A stretch of 64,000 bases of DNA from Cellulomonas sp. ES6. Its GTDB lineage: Bacteria; Actinomycetota; Actinomycetes; Actinomycetales; Cellulomonadaceae. The stretch is taken from assembly GCF_030053835.1 (NCBI RefSeq), contig NZ_CP125655.1, positions 1,922,001-1,986,000 of the forward strand, given 5' to 3'. A program made the position numbers and the translations under genes. This document shows positions 27,694-36,115 of this stretch, in pieces (within the stretch, counting starts at the first letter, position 1; each line of letters begins with the position of its first letter). The notes under the pieces were generated by a model. It was given only the letters and a program-made list of their open reading frames with translations. It searched no databases and was not told the origin of the DNA.

Positions 27694-28527
27694 TCAGCGG
27701 TCGCGCACCGGCTGGCACACCTCGGTGACCCACCGGGCGGGATCGGGTTCCTTCCCCGGCCCGACGCGGTAGATGTCGAACATCGGCCCCGCGAGCTCGA
27801 GGTCGTGCTCCGCGATCCAGTCGCCGAGCGCGGTCGTGACCGCGGTGACCTGGTCGTAGGGGCCGGTGAACGTGGCCGCGACCACGTCACGCGCGGGCAG
27901 GTCGACGCAGCGGACGCCGTCGGCGCCGGCGAAGGGGGCCGCGACCTCCACCCAGATCTCCACGTCGACGTCGTGCTCCTGGAAGCCCTCGTCGTGGAAG
28001 GTCGCGCCCGCGGCTCCGTCCGGGGCGGGGACGGCGCCGGACGCGCCGAGGGCGGGCATGAGGCGCTCCCACAGCCGGCCCTCGTCGGCGTAGGTGGGGA
28101 TCACGTCCCGCAGGGCCGCGACCGTGGCGGCCGGGACGGTGGTGCGTCGGACGTCGATGGACATGGCTGTCTCCTTCAGGGTGGCGAGGAGGTGGTCGAC
28201 CCGATCGATCCGCCGTCGGACGTCCTCGGCGTCCGACAGCAGCCGGTCCCGCTGCTCGCTGAGCACCTGCCGCACGACCTCGGGCTGGTCGTGCACCGGC
28301 AGGAGCCGGGCGATCTGCGCGACGGGGAGCCCGGCGTCCCGGAGCGCGCAGATGCGCGCCGCGGTCCGCAGCTGGTCGGGTGCATACCAGCGGTATCCCG
28401 TGAACGGGTCGACGGCGGCCGGGGCGAGCAGCCCGCGGTCGTCGTAGTGCCGGAGCATCCGCACGCTGATGCGCGCCAGCCGGGAGAACTCCCCGATGCT
28501 GAACAGCCGGGGCTCGGATCGGGTCAT
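27694..28527 (-). CDS. MerR-family regulator with GyrI-like effector domain
   Basis: 277 residues. The winged helix-turn-helix is at 8-75 (LFSIGEFSRLARISVRMLRHYDD), then a dimerisation coiled coil (about 85-120) and a GyrI/BmrR-like ligand-binding domain (about 125-277). This is the layout of BltR/BmrR-type regulators, which respond to hydrophobic drugs. It sits convergently with the helicase gene, 14 bp from its stop. No transporter is adjacent, so the target is unknown. ATG at 28527 has GGAG 8 bp upstream. Confidence 0.85.
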   Translation of the reverse strand: MTRSEPRLFSIGEFSRLARISVRMLRHYDDRGLLAPAAVDPFTGYRWYAPDQLRTAARICALRDAGLPVAQIARLLPVHDQPEVVRQVLSEQRDRLLSDAEDVRRRIDRVDHLLATLKETAMSIDVRRTTVPAATVAALRDVIPTYADEGRLWERLMPALGASGAVPAPDGAAGATFHDEGFQEHDVDVEIWVEVAAPFAGADGVRCVDLPARDVVAATFTGPYDQVTAVTTALGDWIAEHDLELAGPMFDIYRVGPGKEPDPARWVTEVCQPVRDR

Positions 28528-28640
28528 GTCCACGACTCCACACCCTGACACCGTGGGAGGGTCCAGGGCCGCGTGTCCGCGGGTCGGCGACGAGGGTCCT
28601 CGTCCGGGCCCGCACCGCTCCGGCCCCCGGTCAGGGCCCG

Positions 28641-29108
28641 TCAGGTCGTGGTCCGAGGCCCGGCGCGTGCCGCAGCCGTGGCGACGCCCCCGACCCCGGG
28701 CACGCTGGCTGCGACCTCGACCACCGCGCCGGGGAGCTCGTGGCACCGGTCGAGGACGGCCCCGTTCCGTGCGGCGACCTCGCGCGCGAGCCCGCACGCG
28801 GCACCTCCCGTCAGGGCGCGCTGCGCGCCCGCGAGCGCGGCGAGGTCGGCCGCAGCCTGCGCACGTCCGCGCGCCGCGTGCGCGGACGCCAGCAGACCGA
28901 GCAGGGTCGCGAGCGCCACCGTGACGGCCACGAGGGCGAGGACGAGGACCGACGCGGACCCGCGTTCCCGGTCGCGACCAAGCCCACGGACCCGTTCGCG
29001 GTCGGTGTGCGGTCCGCCCCGCGGCGCTCCACGACGTCCACCGAGGAGCGCCGACACGCCGCCGACGGCGACCACCGCTCCCCGGGGCGTCGCCCGGCGA
29101 GCCGTCAC
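28641..29108 (-). CDS. TadE-like protein of the helicase/secretion neighbourhood (Rv3654c-like)
   Basis: 155 residues. A basic, variable N-terminus is followed by a single membrane helix in the pseudopilin-like stretch GSASVLVLALVAVTVALATL (about 50-70), then a short domain starting HAARGRAQAAADLAALAGAQ. That motif is typical of the TadE-like family encoded last in actinobacterial tad loci. GTG at 29108 overlaps the tadE stop as GTGA. Probably a minor pseudopilin or secreted accessory of the Flp pilus. Confidence 0.8.
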   Translation of the reverse strand: MTARRATPRGAVVAVGGVSALLGGRRGAPRGGPHTDRERVRGLGRDRERGSASVLVLALVAVTVALATLLGLLASAHAARGRAQAAADLAALAGAQRALTGGAACGLAREVAARNGAVLDRCHELPGAVVEVAASVPGVGGVATAAARAGPRTTT

Positions 29109-29515
29109 GGCTCGGCCCTCGAGGTCGCGGCGCCCCATACCGTCAGGCCTCCGACGAGCGGCAGGGCCGGTCCGACCCCCGACTCGACGACGACCTCGAC
29201 CCACCCGCCGTCGTGCCGGACGGCGACCACGGTGCCGGGCCCCGCGACGCGTCGGGCCACGGCGGCGACCTCCCCGTCCGACTGGCCGAGCGCCGCGGCC
29301 CGGGCGGCGGCGCGGGCGGCGTCGGCGCACCGGAGGTGTGTGGCGGCCGTGGACGTCACGGCGACGACACCGCCGAGCAGCAGCACCACGACGGGCAGCA
29401 GGACCGCGAACTCCGCCGTGACGGACCCGCGCTCGGCGGTGGCGCGCCGCGCTGGGCCACCGGGGACAGGCGGGCCGCCCCTGGGCCGCGAGAGGCCGGC
29501 GGTGCATGCGGCCAC
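29105..29515 (-). CDS. tadE: TadE-family pseudopilin
   Basis: 136 residues with the TadE motif ERGSVTAEFAVLLPVVVLLL (about 34-53), a Gly-terminated leader, Glu at position +5 and a hydrophobic helix. A C-terminal extracellular domain follows. GTG at 29515 is the only plausible start in the frame. GGAGG directly abuts it, so the start is uncertain. Upstream the frame runs into a period-6 repeat that would encode unnatural Arg/Tyr runs and is not taken as coding. Confidence 0.8.
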   Translation of the reverse strand: MAACTAGLSRPRGGPPVPGGPARRATAERGSVTAEFAVLLPVVVLLLGGVVAVTSTAATHLRCADAARAAARAAALGQSDGEVAAVARRVAGPGTVVAVRHDGGWVEVVVESGVGPALPLVGGLTVWGAATSRAEP

Positions 29516-29550
29516 CCTCCACGGCCACGGTCTCGCCCCGAGCCCGGGCC

Positions 29551-29711
29551 GGATCGGGAGCCGGGAAGGGAGTCGGTGTCGGTGTCGGTACCGGTACCGG
29601 TACCGGAGCGGGAACCGGAGCTGACGTGGAAGCCGAAGCCGGTGCGGGAGCGGGAGCCGAAGTGGGAGCCGAAGCCGGAGCCGAAGTGGGAGCCGGGGGC
29701 GGAGGCGGGGC
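29551..29711. repeat. Degenerate 6-bp-period repeat between flp and tadE
   Basis: About 160 bp built from GGTACC-, GGAGCC- and GAAGCC-like hexamers. It includes three consecutive CGGTAC units near 29586-29603 and alternating GGAGCC/GAAGTG units up to 29700. It lies between the pilin stop (29716) and the tadE start. All three minus frames are open but give only dipeptide-like runs. Read as non-coding or as a fast-evolving spacer. Confidence 0.6.
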
Positions 29712-29715
29712 ACGG

Positions 29716-30054
29716 TCACACCGACAGCGCGTCGCGCACGAGCCCGAGCAGCGCCTCCCGCACCTCGGCGCTGCTGAGGATGAGCACCAGCAGACCGGCG
29801 AACCCCACTGCGGCGATCATCACGACCGCGTACTCGGCCGTCGCCATCCCGGCGTCTCCGGGGCGCCCGTCCGGCCGCAGGCGGGCAAGGACCCGCGCCG
29901 CCCCTCGGCCCTGGCCCGCGGCCGACGCCCCCTGCCCGCGCGCCCACCGCCCGCGCGCCCACCGCCCCCCGGCAACGGCGACCTGCTGCGGCCCGCCCGT
30001 CACGCCCGCCGGGCCCTCCGCGCCCGACCCGGAGCCCCTGCCGCTCTGCACCAT
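29716..30054 (-). CDS. Flp-type pilin precursor (DUF4244)
   Basis: 112 residues. The prepilin cleavage site is GDAG|MATAEY: Gly at 69, then a mature N-terminus with Glu at +5 and Tyr at +6, the Flp signature. It is followed by the hydrophobic helix VVMIAAVGFAGLLVLIL. The mature pilin would be only 43 residues. The 69-residue leader is far longer than usual and contains a duplicated RWARG. ATG at 30054 has GGGAGG about 6 bp upstream. It is the structural subunit assembled by the TadABC machinery encoded just upstream. Confidence 0.85.
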   Translation of the reverse strand: MVQSGRGSGSGAEGPAGVTGGPQQVAVAGGRWARGRWARGQGASAAGQGRGAARVLARLRPDGRPGDAGMATAEYAVVMIAAVGFAGLLVLILSSAEVREALLGLVRDALSV

Positions 30055-30232
30055 GACGTACCTCCCGTCCTCCCCGCCGACCCGGTGCCTGCGGGGTGTC
30101 CCCGACTCTGGTCCGCCCTCCCGCGTCCCCGCCCGCCCCTCGCGCCCGGCCTGGGGACCGCCGGATCCCGCGAGACCTGTGGAGGACTCGCGTCCCGCCC
30201 GCGGCGGTCGACGACCGCACGCCGTGGCCGCG

Positions 30233-30766
30233 TCAGCCGAGCAGCCGTGACAGGAAGGACGCCAGCACCGGGACCAGCCCCAGGAGCACGAACGCCGGCA
30301 GGAAGCACAGCCCGAGCGGCAGCACCAGCCGCACCCCGAGGCGTCCGGCCGCGTCGCGCGCCGCCCGCGCCCGACGCCGGCGCAGCTCGTCCGCGGCCGT
30401 CCGCAGCGCCGGTCCTGGTGCTGTCCCGCCCGCCCACGCGGCGCCGAGCCCGTCCAGCGTCGCGCCGAGGACCGGGGCGTGGGCCCAGGCCGTCGGCCAC
30501 GACGCGCCCAGCAGGACGGCCGCACCAGCGCGCGCCAGGTCGTCGCCGCGCCTGCCGCCGATCGCGGCCCCGACGGACCGGAGCGCGTGCGGGACGCTGG
30601 CGCCGGCCTCGACGGCGACCGCGACGAGGTCCACCGCCGTCGCGAGATCCACCTCGACCTCGACGACGGCCGGGGCGCTCGTGCGGGGCGGGGAGACGCG
30701 TCGCGCGCCCGGCCGTGCCAGCAGCCAGGCCGCCGCGACCAGCGCGACGAGCAGCACCTCGGTCAC
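30233..30766 (-). CDS. tadC: TadC-like type II secretion/pilus inner-membrane protein
   Basis: 177 residues containing one T2SF (GspF-like) domain with helices at about 3-15 and in LVLPLGLCFLPAFVLLGLVPVLASFL near the C-terminus. This is the short actinobacterial form (compare Rv3657c). GTG at 30766 overlaps the tadB stop as GTGA. It works with TadB as the inner-membrane platform for pilin assembly. The 178 bp to the pilin gene shows no feature I recognise. Confidence 0.88.
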   Translation of the reverse strand: MTEVLLVALVAAAWLLARPGARRVSPPRTSAPAVVEVEVDLATAVDLVAVAVEAGASVPHALRSVGAAIGGRRGDDLARAGAAVLLGASWPTAWAHAPVLGATLDGLGAAWAGGTAPGPALRTAADELRRRRARAARDAAGRLGVRLVLPLGLCFLPAFVLLGLVPVLASFLSRLLG

Positions 30767-31662
30767 CGCGCTCCCTCGGGACCGGGACCGGGCTCCCGCG
30801 CAGCCGCGACGATCCGGGCCACCCACACCCGCCCCGCGAATGTCAGGAGCACCCCCGTCCCGGCCGCGAGCGAGCCGGCGCCGCCGTCGAGCAGCACGGC
30901 GTGCGGTCGGGCGCCGAGCAGGACCCCGGTCAGGAGGCCGAGCACCGGGAGCCACGTCAGCAACCGGGTGGTGTGCTCCGGCCCCGCGAGCGCTGCCCGG
31001 ACCTCGGTCTCGGCGTCCGCGTCCGCCTGCATCGACCGGGCGCACTCCTCGAGGACGCCGGCGAGCGGCGCGCCCAGGTCGCCCGCGAGCCGGGTGGCGG
31101 CGAGGACCGCGTGGACCCGACGCAGGACCGCTCGACGCCGCGCCGCCGGGAGCGGGCGCCCCCGCGGCCGCCGCACGCTGCCCGCGCCCGGTGGACCCGG
31201 TGCGCCTGGTACGCCCGGTGCTCTCTGTGCGCCAGGCACGCCCGGTGCGCCCGCTGTGCCCGACGCTCCCAGAGGACCCGGAGGACCCGGACCCAGACCC
31301 AGACCCGCGGAGCCGTCCCGGCCGCGACCCGCACCCGGCGCCCCGACAGCGGCCAGGAGGTCCCGCTGCGTCGGCACTCCGTCCGCCGCGACGGGGACGT
31401 GCGCGCCCAGGCGCCACGCCTCGGCCGGCGAGCGTCCTGCACGCAGCTCCGCGGCGACCGCGACGACGGTCGCCGCCAGCGCCTCCGACGGGTCGCGGTC
31501 ACCGGCACCGCCCACCCGCCACCACGCCGGCCGCCCCACGGGTCGCCGCGGTGCCGCCGCTGCGCGCGGCAGTGCACGGCGGCGCGTCCGTCCCGCGGGC
31601 GGCGTCACGAGGATCACCGCGAGGAGCACGAGGAGCGCGGGTGCCGCCGCCCGCGAGATCAC
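30763..31662 (-). CDS. tadB: TadB-like pilus inner-membrane protein with a collagen-like insert
   Basis: 299 residues. Two N-terminal hydrophobic stretches and a GspF-like domain (about 60-110 and 170-299) are typical of TadB. Between them lies a run of twelve Gly-X-Y triplets (residues 126-161, rich in Pro and Ala, with one Gly replaced by Arg at 147). I know of no such run in this family. GTG at 31662 overlaps the tadA stop (GTGA), and the stop overlaps the tadC start. Confidence 0.88.
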   Translation of the reverse strand: MISRAAAPALLVLLAVILVTPPAGRTRRRALPRAAAAPRRPVGRPAWWRVGGAGDRDPSEALAATVVAVAAELRAGRSPAEAWRLGAHVPVAADGVPTQRDLLAAVGAPGAGRGRDGSAGLGLGPGPPGPLGASGTAGAPGVPGAQRAPGVPGAPGPPGAGSVRRPRGRPLPAARRRAVLRRVHAVLAATRLAGDLGAPLAGVLEECARSMQADADAETEVRAALAGPEHTTRLLTWLPVLGLLTGVLLGARPHAVLLDGGAGSLAAGTGVLLTFAGRVWVARIVAAAREPGPGPEGAR

Positions 31663-33002
31663 GACGGCCGCCGGCGCGCGCGCAGGGTCCCCTCGGGGCC
31701 GAGGTGCGCCGGGGACGGTGCCGGCGCGGGCGGTGACGGCACGAGCGCCGGCACGGGCACTGCCGGCACAGGCGCGGACGGCACGGGCGGCGACGGCACG
31801 GGCGCCCGACCCGCGCCGGGTGCCGACGACCGGGCGGCCACGCGTGCCGCGAGCGCCTCCCACCCGGGACCGGCGCTCACGGCCCCGTCCGGGTCGACGA
31901 GGACCGCGGTCCGCACCACCAGCCCCTCGGCGCCCTCCCTCTCGACCACCCCGATCTCCGCGACCCGGCGCCGGCCGGCGTCGCGCCGCAGGTGCACCAC
32001 GGCGTGGAACGCGCTGACGGCCTGGGCCGCGAGCGCGGCGCGCCCGAGCCCGGCGGACGCACCGAGCGCCTCGAGCCGGGCGGGCACATCCGCCGCCGTG
32101 TTGGCGTGCACGGTGGTGCAGCCGCCGTCGTGCCCGGTGTTGAGGGCGCTGAGCACCTCGCGGATCTCGACGCCCCGGCACTCCCCCAGCACGACGCGGT
32201 CCGGCCGCATGCGCAGCGACTCGCGGACCAGGTCGGCGAGGTCGACCCCACCGGCGTGCTCGACGTTCGGACGGCGGGCGAGCAGGCGGACCACGTGCGG
32301 GTGTCGGGGGGCGAGCTCGCCGGCCTCCTCGACGCACACGATCCGCTCGCCGTGGTCGGCCAGAGAGAGCAGCGTCGACAGCAGGGTCGTCTTGCCCGTG
32401 CCCGTCGCGCCGGACACGAGCAGGTTGGCCCGCACCCGCACGAGGCGGTGGAGCAGCTCGCCCACGGGCGCGGCCACCGTGCCGGACGCCACCAGCTCCG
32501 GCAGGGTGAACGCCCGCGGACGCACCGTGCGCAGGGACAGCAGCGTGCAGCCGTCCGCGACCGGGGGCAGCACCGCGTGGAGCCGCGTCCCGTCGGGCAG
32601 CCGCGCGTCCACCGCTGGGCGCGCGTCGTCGAGGCGCTGCCCGCCCGCCGCCGCGAGGCGCACGGCGAGCTCCCGCACCCGGCCGGGGTCGCCCAGCGAC
32701 AGCGGGACGCGCACGAGCTGCCCTCGGCGCTCGACCCAGACCTCCTCGGGTCCGTTGACGAGCACGTCGGTCACGTCGGGGTCGTCGAGCAGCGGCTGCA
32801 GGGCGCCGGCCCCGAGGATCTCGGCGCGCACCACGGGCCCCAGCTCCGCGAGCGCGGCGCTGCCGAGGACGCGCCCGCAGTCCCGCAGCGCGCGGTCCAC
32901 CGCGGCGGGGTCCACCGGTGCGCCGGTCTCGGCGAGCCGTCGCCGCACGGCGGCCACCAGGCCGGTGAGGTCGACGGCTGCGGGCGCCGCGGGTCCGGTC
33001 AC
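31659..33002 (-). CDS. tadA: TadA/CpaF-type secretion ATPase
   Basis: 447 residues. N-terminal domain, Walker A GATGTGKTT (about 205), Asp box, Walker B in DRVVLGECRGVEIREVL and the His box GHDGGCTTVHANTA. These identify the hexameric motor of Tad pili and type II/IV secretion. The last 60 or so residues are a Pro/Ala/Val-rich tail built on PVPS/PVPA units. GTG at 33002 overlaps the CpaE-like gene stop (GTGA). Corresponds to Rv3659c in gene order. Confidence 0.95.
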   Translation of the reverse strand: MTGPAAPAAVDLTGLVAAVRRRLAETGAPVDPAAVDRALRDCGRVLGSAALAELGPVVRAEILGAGALQPLLDDPDVTDVLVNGPEEVWVERRGQLVRVPLSLGDPGRVRELAVRLAAAGGQRLDDARPAVDARLPDGTRLHAVLPPVADGCTLLSLRTVRPRAFTLPELVASGTVAAPVGELLHRLVRVRANLLVSGATGTGKTTLLSTLLSLADHGERIVCVEEAGELAPRHPHVVRLLARRPNVEHAGGVDLADLVRESLRMRPDRVVLGECRGVEIREVLSALNTGHDGGCTTVHANTAADVPARLEALGASAGLGRAALAAQAVSAFHAVVHLRRDAGRRRVAEIGVVEREGAEGLVVRTAVLVDPDGAVSAGPGWEALAARVAARSSAPGAGRAPVPSPPVPSAPVPAVPVPALVPSPPAPAPSPAHLGPEGTLRARRRPS

Positions 33003-33829
33003 GGGAGTCGCGCCAGCACCCGGGCGACCGCCCGCTCCGCGGACCGGCCGAGCACCGGGCCGGCACCGTGGTCGACCGCGGCGGCCAGGCTCCTGACGTG
33101 CGGCAGCGCCCCGACCAGCGGCAGCCCGACGGCTGCGGCGAGCTCCGTGGCGCCGAGACCCCCGGGGGCCCGGCCGCACGCGACGAGCCCGACGCGCGGG
33201 ACGCGGTCCCGCAGCACCAGGTGCAGCAGGCGGGCGCCGGCGGCTCCGGGCACGTCGCGCGGGACGGCGAGCAGCACGCGGTCGCACACGTCGAGGGCGC
33301 CGGCCGGCTCGCCCCCCGGTCGCGCGCCGAGGAGCGCCGCCCTGTCGAGGTCCAGCACCACCGACGGGAACGCGCGCGCCAGCGCGTCGAGCACGTCGAG
33401 CAGCACACCGGGCGCCGGGGCGCCGGGGCGCGCGTCGTCGGCGGCCAGCACGGCGCACCGGCCCCACCGGACGAGGCCGGCGGCCAGCGGTCCCGGGTCG
33501 ACGGCCCCGCGGGCGCCGGCCAGGTCGGGCCACCGCAGCCCGGGGGCGGCCTCGACGCCGAGCACCGTGTCGACCGACGGCCCCGGCCCCGCCTGGACCA
33601 GGACGGCCGGTGCGCGCCGGGCCAGGCGCCGCGCGAGGGCCGCGGCGAGCACGGTCGCCCCGGCGCCGCCCCGGGCACCGAGCACGCCCACCACCCCGGC
33701 CCCGCGCGGCCCGCCCGGCGGTGGCCCCGCCCGGCCGGCCGGCACCGCCTCACCCCGCCGGCGCGACAGCACCCGGGCGCGCCCGCCCGGCGGCGCTCCC
33801 CGTGGCCCGACCTCCTGCACGACCGTCAC
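32999..33829 (-). CDS. CpaE/Ssd-like septum-site or pilus localisation protein (Rv3660c-like)
   Basis: 276 residues with a MinD/ParA-like fold: GVLGARGGAGATVLAAALA (about 45-63) occupies the deviant Walker A position, and SVVLDLDRA the Walker B. The lysine-rich GKT of active ATPases is replaced by GAT, so nucleotide hydrolysis is doubtful. Actinobacterial homologues at the head of tad loci are thought to place the pilus machine or affect septation. GTG at 33829 has GGAGG 6 bp upstream. First gene of the seven-gene minus-strand locus. Confidence 0.85.
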   Translation of the reverse strand: MTVVQEVGPRGAPPGGRARVLSRRRGEAVPAGRAGPPPGGPRGAGVVGVLGARGGAGATVLAAALARRLARRAPAVLVQAGPGPSVDTVLGVEAAPGLRWPDLAGARGAVDPGPLAAGLVRWGRCAVLAADDARPGAPAPGVLLDVLDALARAFPSVVLDLDRAALLGARPGGEPAGALDVCDRVLLAVPRDVPGAAGARLLHLVLRDRVPRVGLVACGRAPGGLGATELAAAVGLPLVGALPHVRSLAAAVDHGAGPVLGRSAERAVARVLARLP

Positions 33830-33970
33830 CTGCCACCTCCTCGGGGCCAGGGTGGCGTCGGGGAGGCGCGGCCCGGCGGGGTCGAGCCGACGCGCTGGGG
33901 ACGGCGCAGCCCGCGCAGTCCTGTGGAGGGCCCGGCGCCTGGTTAGGCTCGGGCGAGGAGGCCCCACCCG

Positions 33971-34924
33971 ATGAGCGAGGACCACGCGGCACCGGAGCCC
34001 GACGCCCCCGCGCCGGGCGGTGCCCCACCGGACGACACGCCCCTGCCCGACGGACCCGCGGCCCGGACGACGGAGCGCGGGACCGCCCCGGGCCTGCGCC
34101 CCGCCGCGTTCTTCGACCTGGACAAGACGATCATCGCGACGTCGGCGGCCACCGCGTTCGCCCGGCCGTTCCTGGCCGGTGGGCTGCTCAGCCGCGGCGC
34201 GATGCTCCGGTCCGCCGGCGCGCAGATCGCGTTCCTGCTGGGCAGCGCCACGGAGGGCCGCACGGAGAAGGTCCGCGCGCAGCTCTCCGCGATGGTGGCC
34301 GGCTGGGACGTGGCGCAGGTGTCGGCGATCGTCGCCGCGTCCGTGCACGACGCGATCGACCCGGTGCTCTACGCCGAGGCGCTGGAGCTGATCGAGCAGC
34401 ACCACGCGGCGGGCCACGACGTCGTGGTGGTGTCCGCCTCGAGCGAGGAGCTGGTGCGCCCGGTCGCCGCGCTCGTGGGCGCCGACGAGGTGATCGCCAG
34501 CCGGATGGCCGTGCGGGACGGGCGGTACACCGGTGAGATCGCCTTCTACGCCTACGGGGCGGCGAAGGCGGACGCGATGCGCGACCTGGCGGCCCGCCGG
34601 GGGTACGACCTCGGGCGGTCGTCCGCCTACACGGACTCCGCGACGGACGCCCCGATGCTCGCCGCCGTGGGCCACGGCGCCGTGGTGAACCCCGACCGGG
34701 CGCTGGCGCGCCTGGCGGCCGCCGAGGGCTGGACGGCGCTGCGCTTCCGGCGCCACGTGCCGGTGGGGGCCCGGCGCCGGCCGGTGGTGCTGCGCCAGCT
34801 CACGGGGGCCGCCGGCCCGCGTGCGGAGCTCGTCGGGGTCCTCCTGGCCGGGGTGCTCCTGGTCGCCGCCGTGGCGGGGCAGTGGGTCCTCCGACGCGCC
34901 CGGCGTCCGGCTCCCGGACGCTGA
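33971..34924 (+). CDS. HAD-IB family phosphatase (SerB-like) with C-terminal membrane helix
   Basis: 317 residues. Acidic/Pro-rich N-terminus (1-40), HAD motif I FFDLDKTI (about 47), motif II VVSASSEEL and motif IV YTDSATDAPML, then one membrane helix near the end (LVGVLLAGVLLVAAVAG). It has the Rv3661 position next to the tad locus. The substrate is unknown; relatives range from phosphoserine to lipid-phosphate phosphatases. ATG at 33971 follows GAGGAGG. A TAGGCT -10 box lies at 33945-33950. Confidence 0.88.
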   Translation: MSEDHAAPEPDAPAPGGAPPDDTPLPDGPAARTTERGTAPGLRPAAFFDLDKTIIATSAATAFARPFLAGGLLSRGAMLRSAGAQIAFLLGSATEGRTEKVRAQLSAMVAGWDVAQVSAIVAASVHDAIDPVLYAEALELIEQHHAAGHDVVVVSASSEELVRPVAALVGADEVIASRMAVRDGRYTGEIAFYAYGAAKADAMRDLAARRGYDLGRSSAYTDSATDAPMLAAVGHGAVVNPDRALARLAAAEGWTALRFRRHVPVGARRRPVVLRQLTGAAGPRAELVGVLLAGVLLVAAVAGQWVLRRARRPAPGR

Positions 34925-35230
34925 TCTCGCGATGCGGGCGCCCTGGCGCTCCGACCTGGGACTTCGCCGCCGGGCCTTCCCCCGGACCGCACCGTGAGGT
35001 GTGATGGCGCCACAACTGAACGACCCGAGGGAACCCACGCGCGATCCGTCCACGCATAGGACGCGTCGAACGGGCTGGACCCGCCTCGACTGACACCCTG
35101 CACGCCTGATACCCCTCGCGGTCGCTCGTTCGGCAACGGCGTCCTCCGGGGCGCCGTTGTCCGGTCCGGCCCCCGTCGAGCACGTGGACCCCCGCGCCAT
35201 CCGGCGTCACGGGAGGACTACCCTCCTGGG
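34925..35230. other. 306-bp gene-free stretch with one hairpin
   Basis: No open frame with coding character is visible. The only clear structure is a perfect inverted repeat, CAACGGCG (35134-35141) and CGCCGTTG (35152-35159), with a 10-bp loop. It could end the HAD transcript or be a dyad site for the TetR protein that starts 70 bp downstream. The last bases carry the TetR promoter (TACCCT, 35219-35224). Confidence 0.5.
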
Positions 35231-36055
35231 GTGACCGACCAGGACGACCAGCGCCCGCCGGGGCGCCCCCGGTCGCCCGACCTCGAGCAGCGCGCGCTCG
35301 CTGCCGTGCTCGACGTGTTCGCCGAGAAGGGCTGGACCGGGCTCTCGATCGCCGAGGTCGCGGCGCGCGCCCGCGTGGGCAAGTCCTCGCTGTACCTGCG
35401 CTGGCCGAACAAGACCGCCCTGCTCGCGGACGCGCTCCGCCAGGTCCAGGACACCCCGCACGCCCCGGGTGCCGACGCCCCGGGCGCCGCCGGGACGACC
35501 GCCCCCGACGCCGCGCCGCTCGCGGACCCGCCGGCGGGCCACGCGACCCCCGCGCCCGACGCAACCCCCGACCCGGCACCCGACGCGACCCCCGACGACC
35601 GCGCCGCCACGTCCCCCGCGACGACGCCCCCCGGTGCCGCCGCGCCCGACGCCGTCCCGGGCTCCCTGCGCGACTACCTCGTCGCGCACGCCCAGCGCCG
35701 CGCGGACCTGTACCTCGGCAAGGACGGCCTGGCGATGCTGCGCCTCTACGTCGAGGCGCGCGCGTTCCCGGTGCCGCTGGCGGAGGTGCGCCACGAGGCG
35801 ATCACCCGGTTCGTGCTGAGCGAGCGGCAGCGCGTCGAGCAGGCCATCGACGAGGAGGAGCTGCCGCCGGGCACCTCCGTCGTGCACCTGCTGGACGCCA
35901 TCGAGGGGTCGGTGCTCATGCACGTGCTGGTCACGCCGCCGCACCTCATCGACCGGGTCCGGTCGACGCTGCCGGCGTACCTGGAGCGCATGGTGGACCT
36001 GCAGCTCGCAGCAGCGGGCGCGGGCCCTGGACCAGGACCCGCGCCGGCTGCGTGA
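35231..36055 (+). CDS. TetR-family transcriptional regulator with a disordered insert
   Basis: 274 residues. The TetR helix-turn-helix is at about 20-68 (LSIAEVAARARVGKSSLYLRW) and the ligand domain at about 145-255. The two are separated by an unusual Ala/Pro/Asp-rich stretch (76-143). A TACCCT box ends 6 bp before GTG at 35231, so the mRNA is probably leaderless. It faces the fixABCX operon convergently and may control the carboxylate module around 40.7 kb. That link is inference. Confidence 0.85.
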   Translation: MTDQDDQRPPGRPRSPDLEQRALAAVLDVFAEKGWTGLSIAEVAARARVGKSSLYLRWPNKTALLADALRQVQDTPHAPGADAPGAAGTTAPDAAPLADPPAGHATPAPDATPDPAPDATPDDRAATSPATTPPGAAAPDAVPGSLRDYLVAHAQRRADLYLGKDGLAMLRLYVEARAFPVPLAEVRHEAITRFVLSERQRVEQAIDEEELPPGTSVVHLLDAIEGSVLMHVLVTPPHLIDRVRSTLPAYLERMVDLQLAAAGAGPGPGPAPAA

Positions 36056-36065
36056 TCGTCCGGCA

Positions 36066-36111
36066 CCGCCCTCCGGGGCGGCACCCCTGCCGCCGCCCCG
36101 GGAGGCGGCGG
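36066..36111. terminator. Two hairpins between the convergent tetR and fixX genes
   Basis: CCGCCC/GGGCGG with a TCCG loop (36066-36081), and CCGCCGCC/GGCGGCGG with a 6-base loop (36090-36111). Both lie in the 60 bp between the two stop codons. They are suitable as terminators for either direction, without T-tracts. Confidence 0.5.
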
Positions 36112-36115
36112 ACCG

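Noticed and set aside
29506..33096. 1196-codon plus-strand open frame across the tad locus
   Set aside because: It lies entirely opposite seven well-supported tad genes. Its Gly-Val/Gly-Thr start comes from the period-6 repeat.
34925..35230. tRNA or small structured RNA in the gap before tetR
   Set aside because: Only one 8-bp stem is visible; no cloverleaf or TpsiC-like box.
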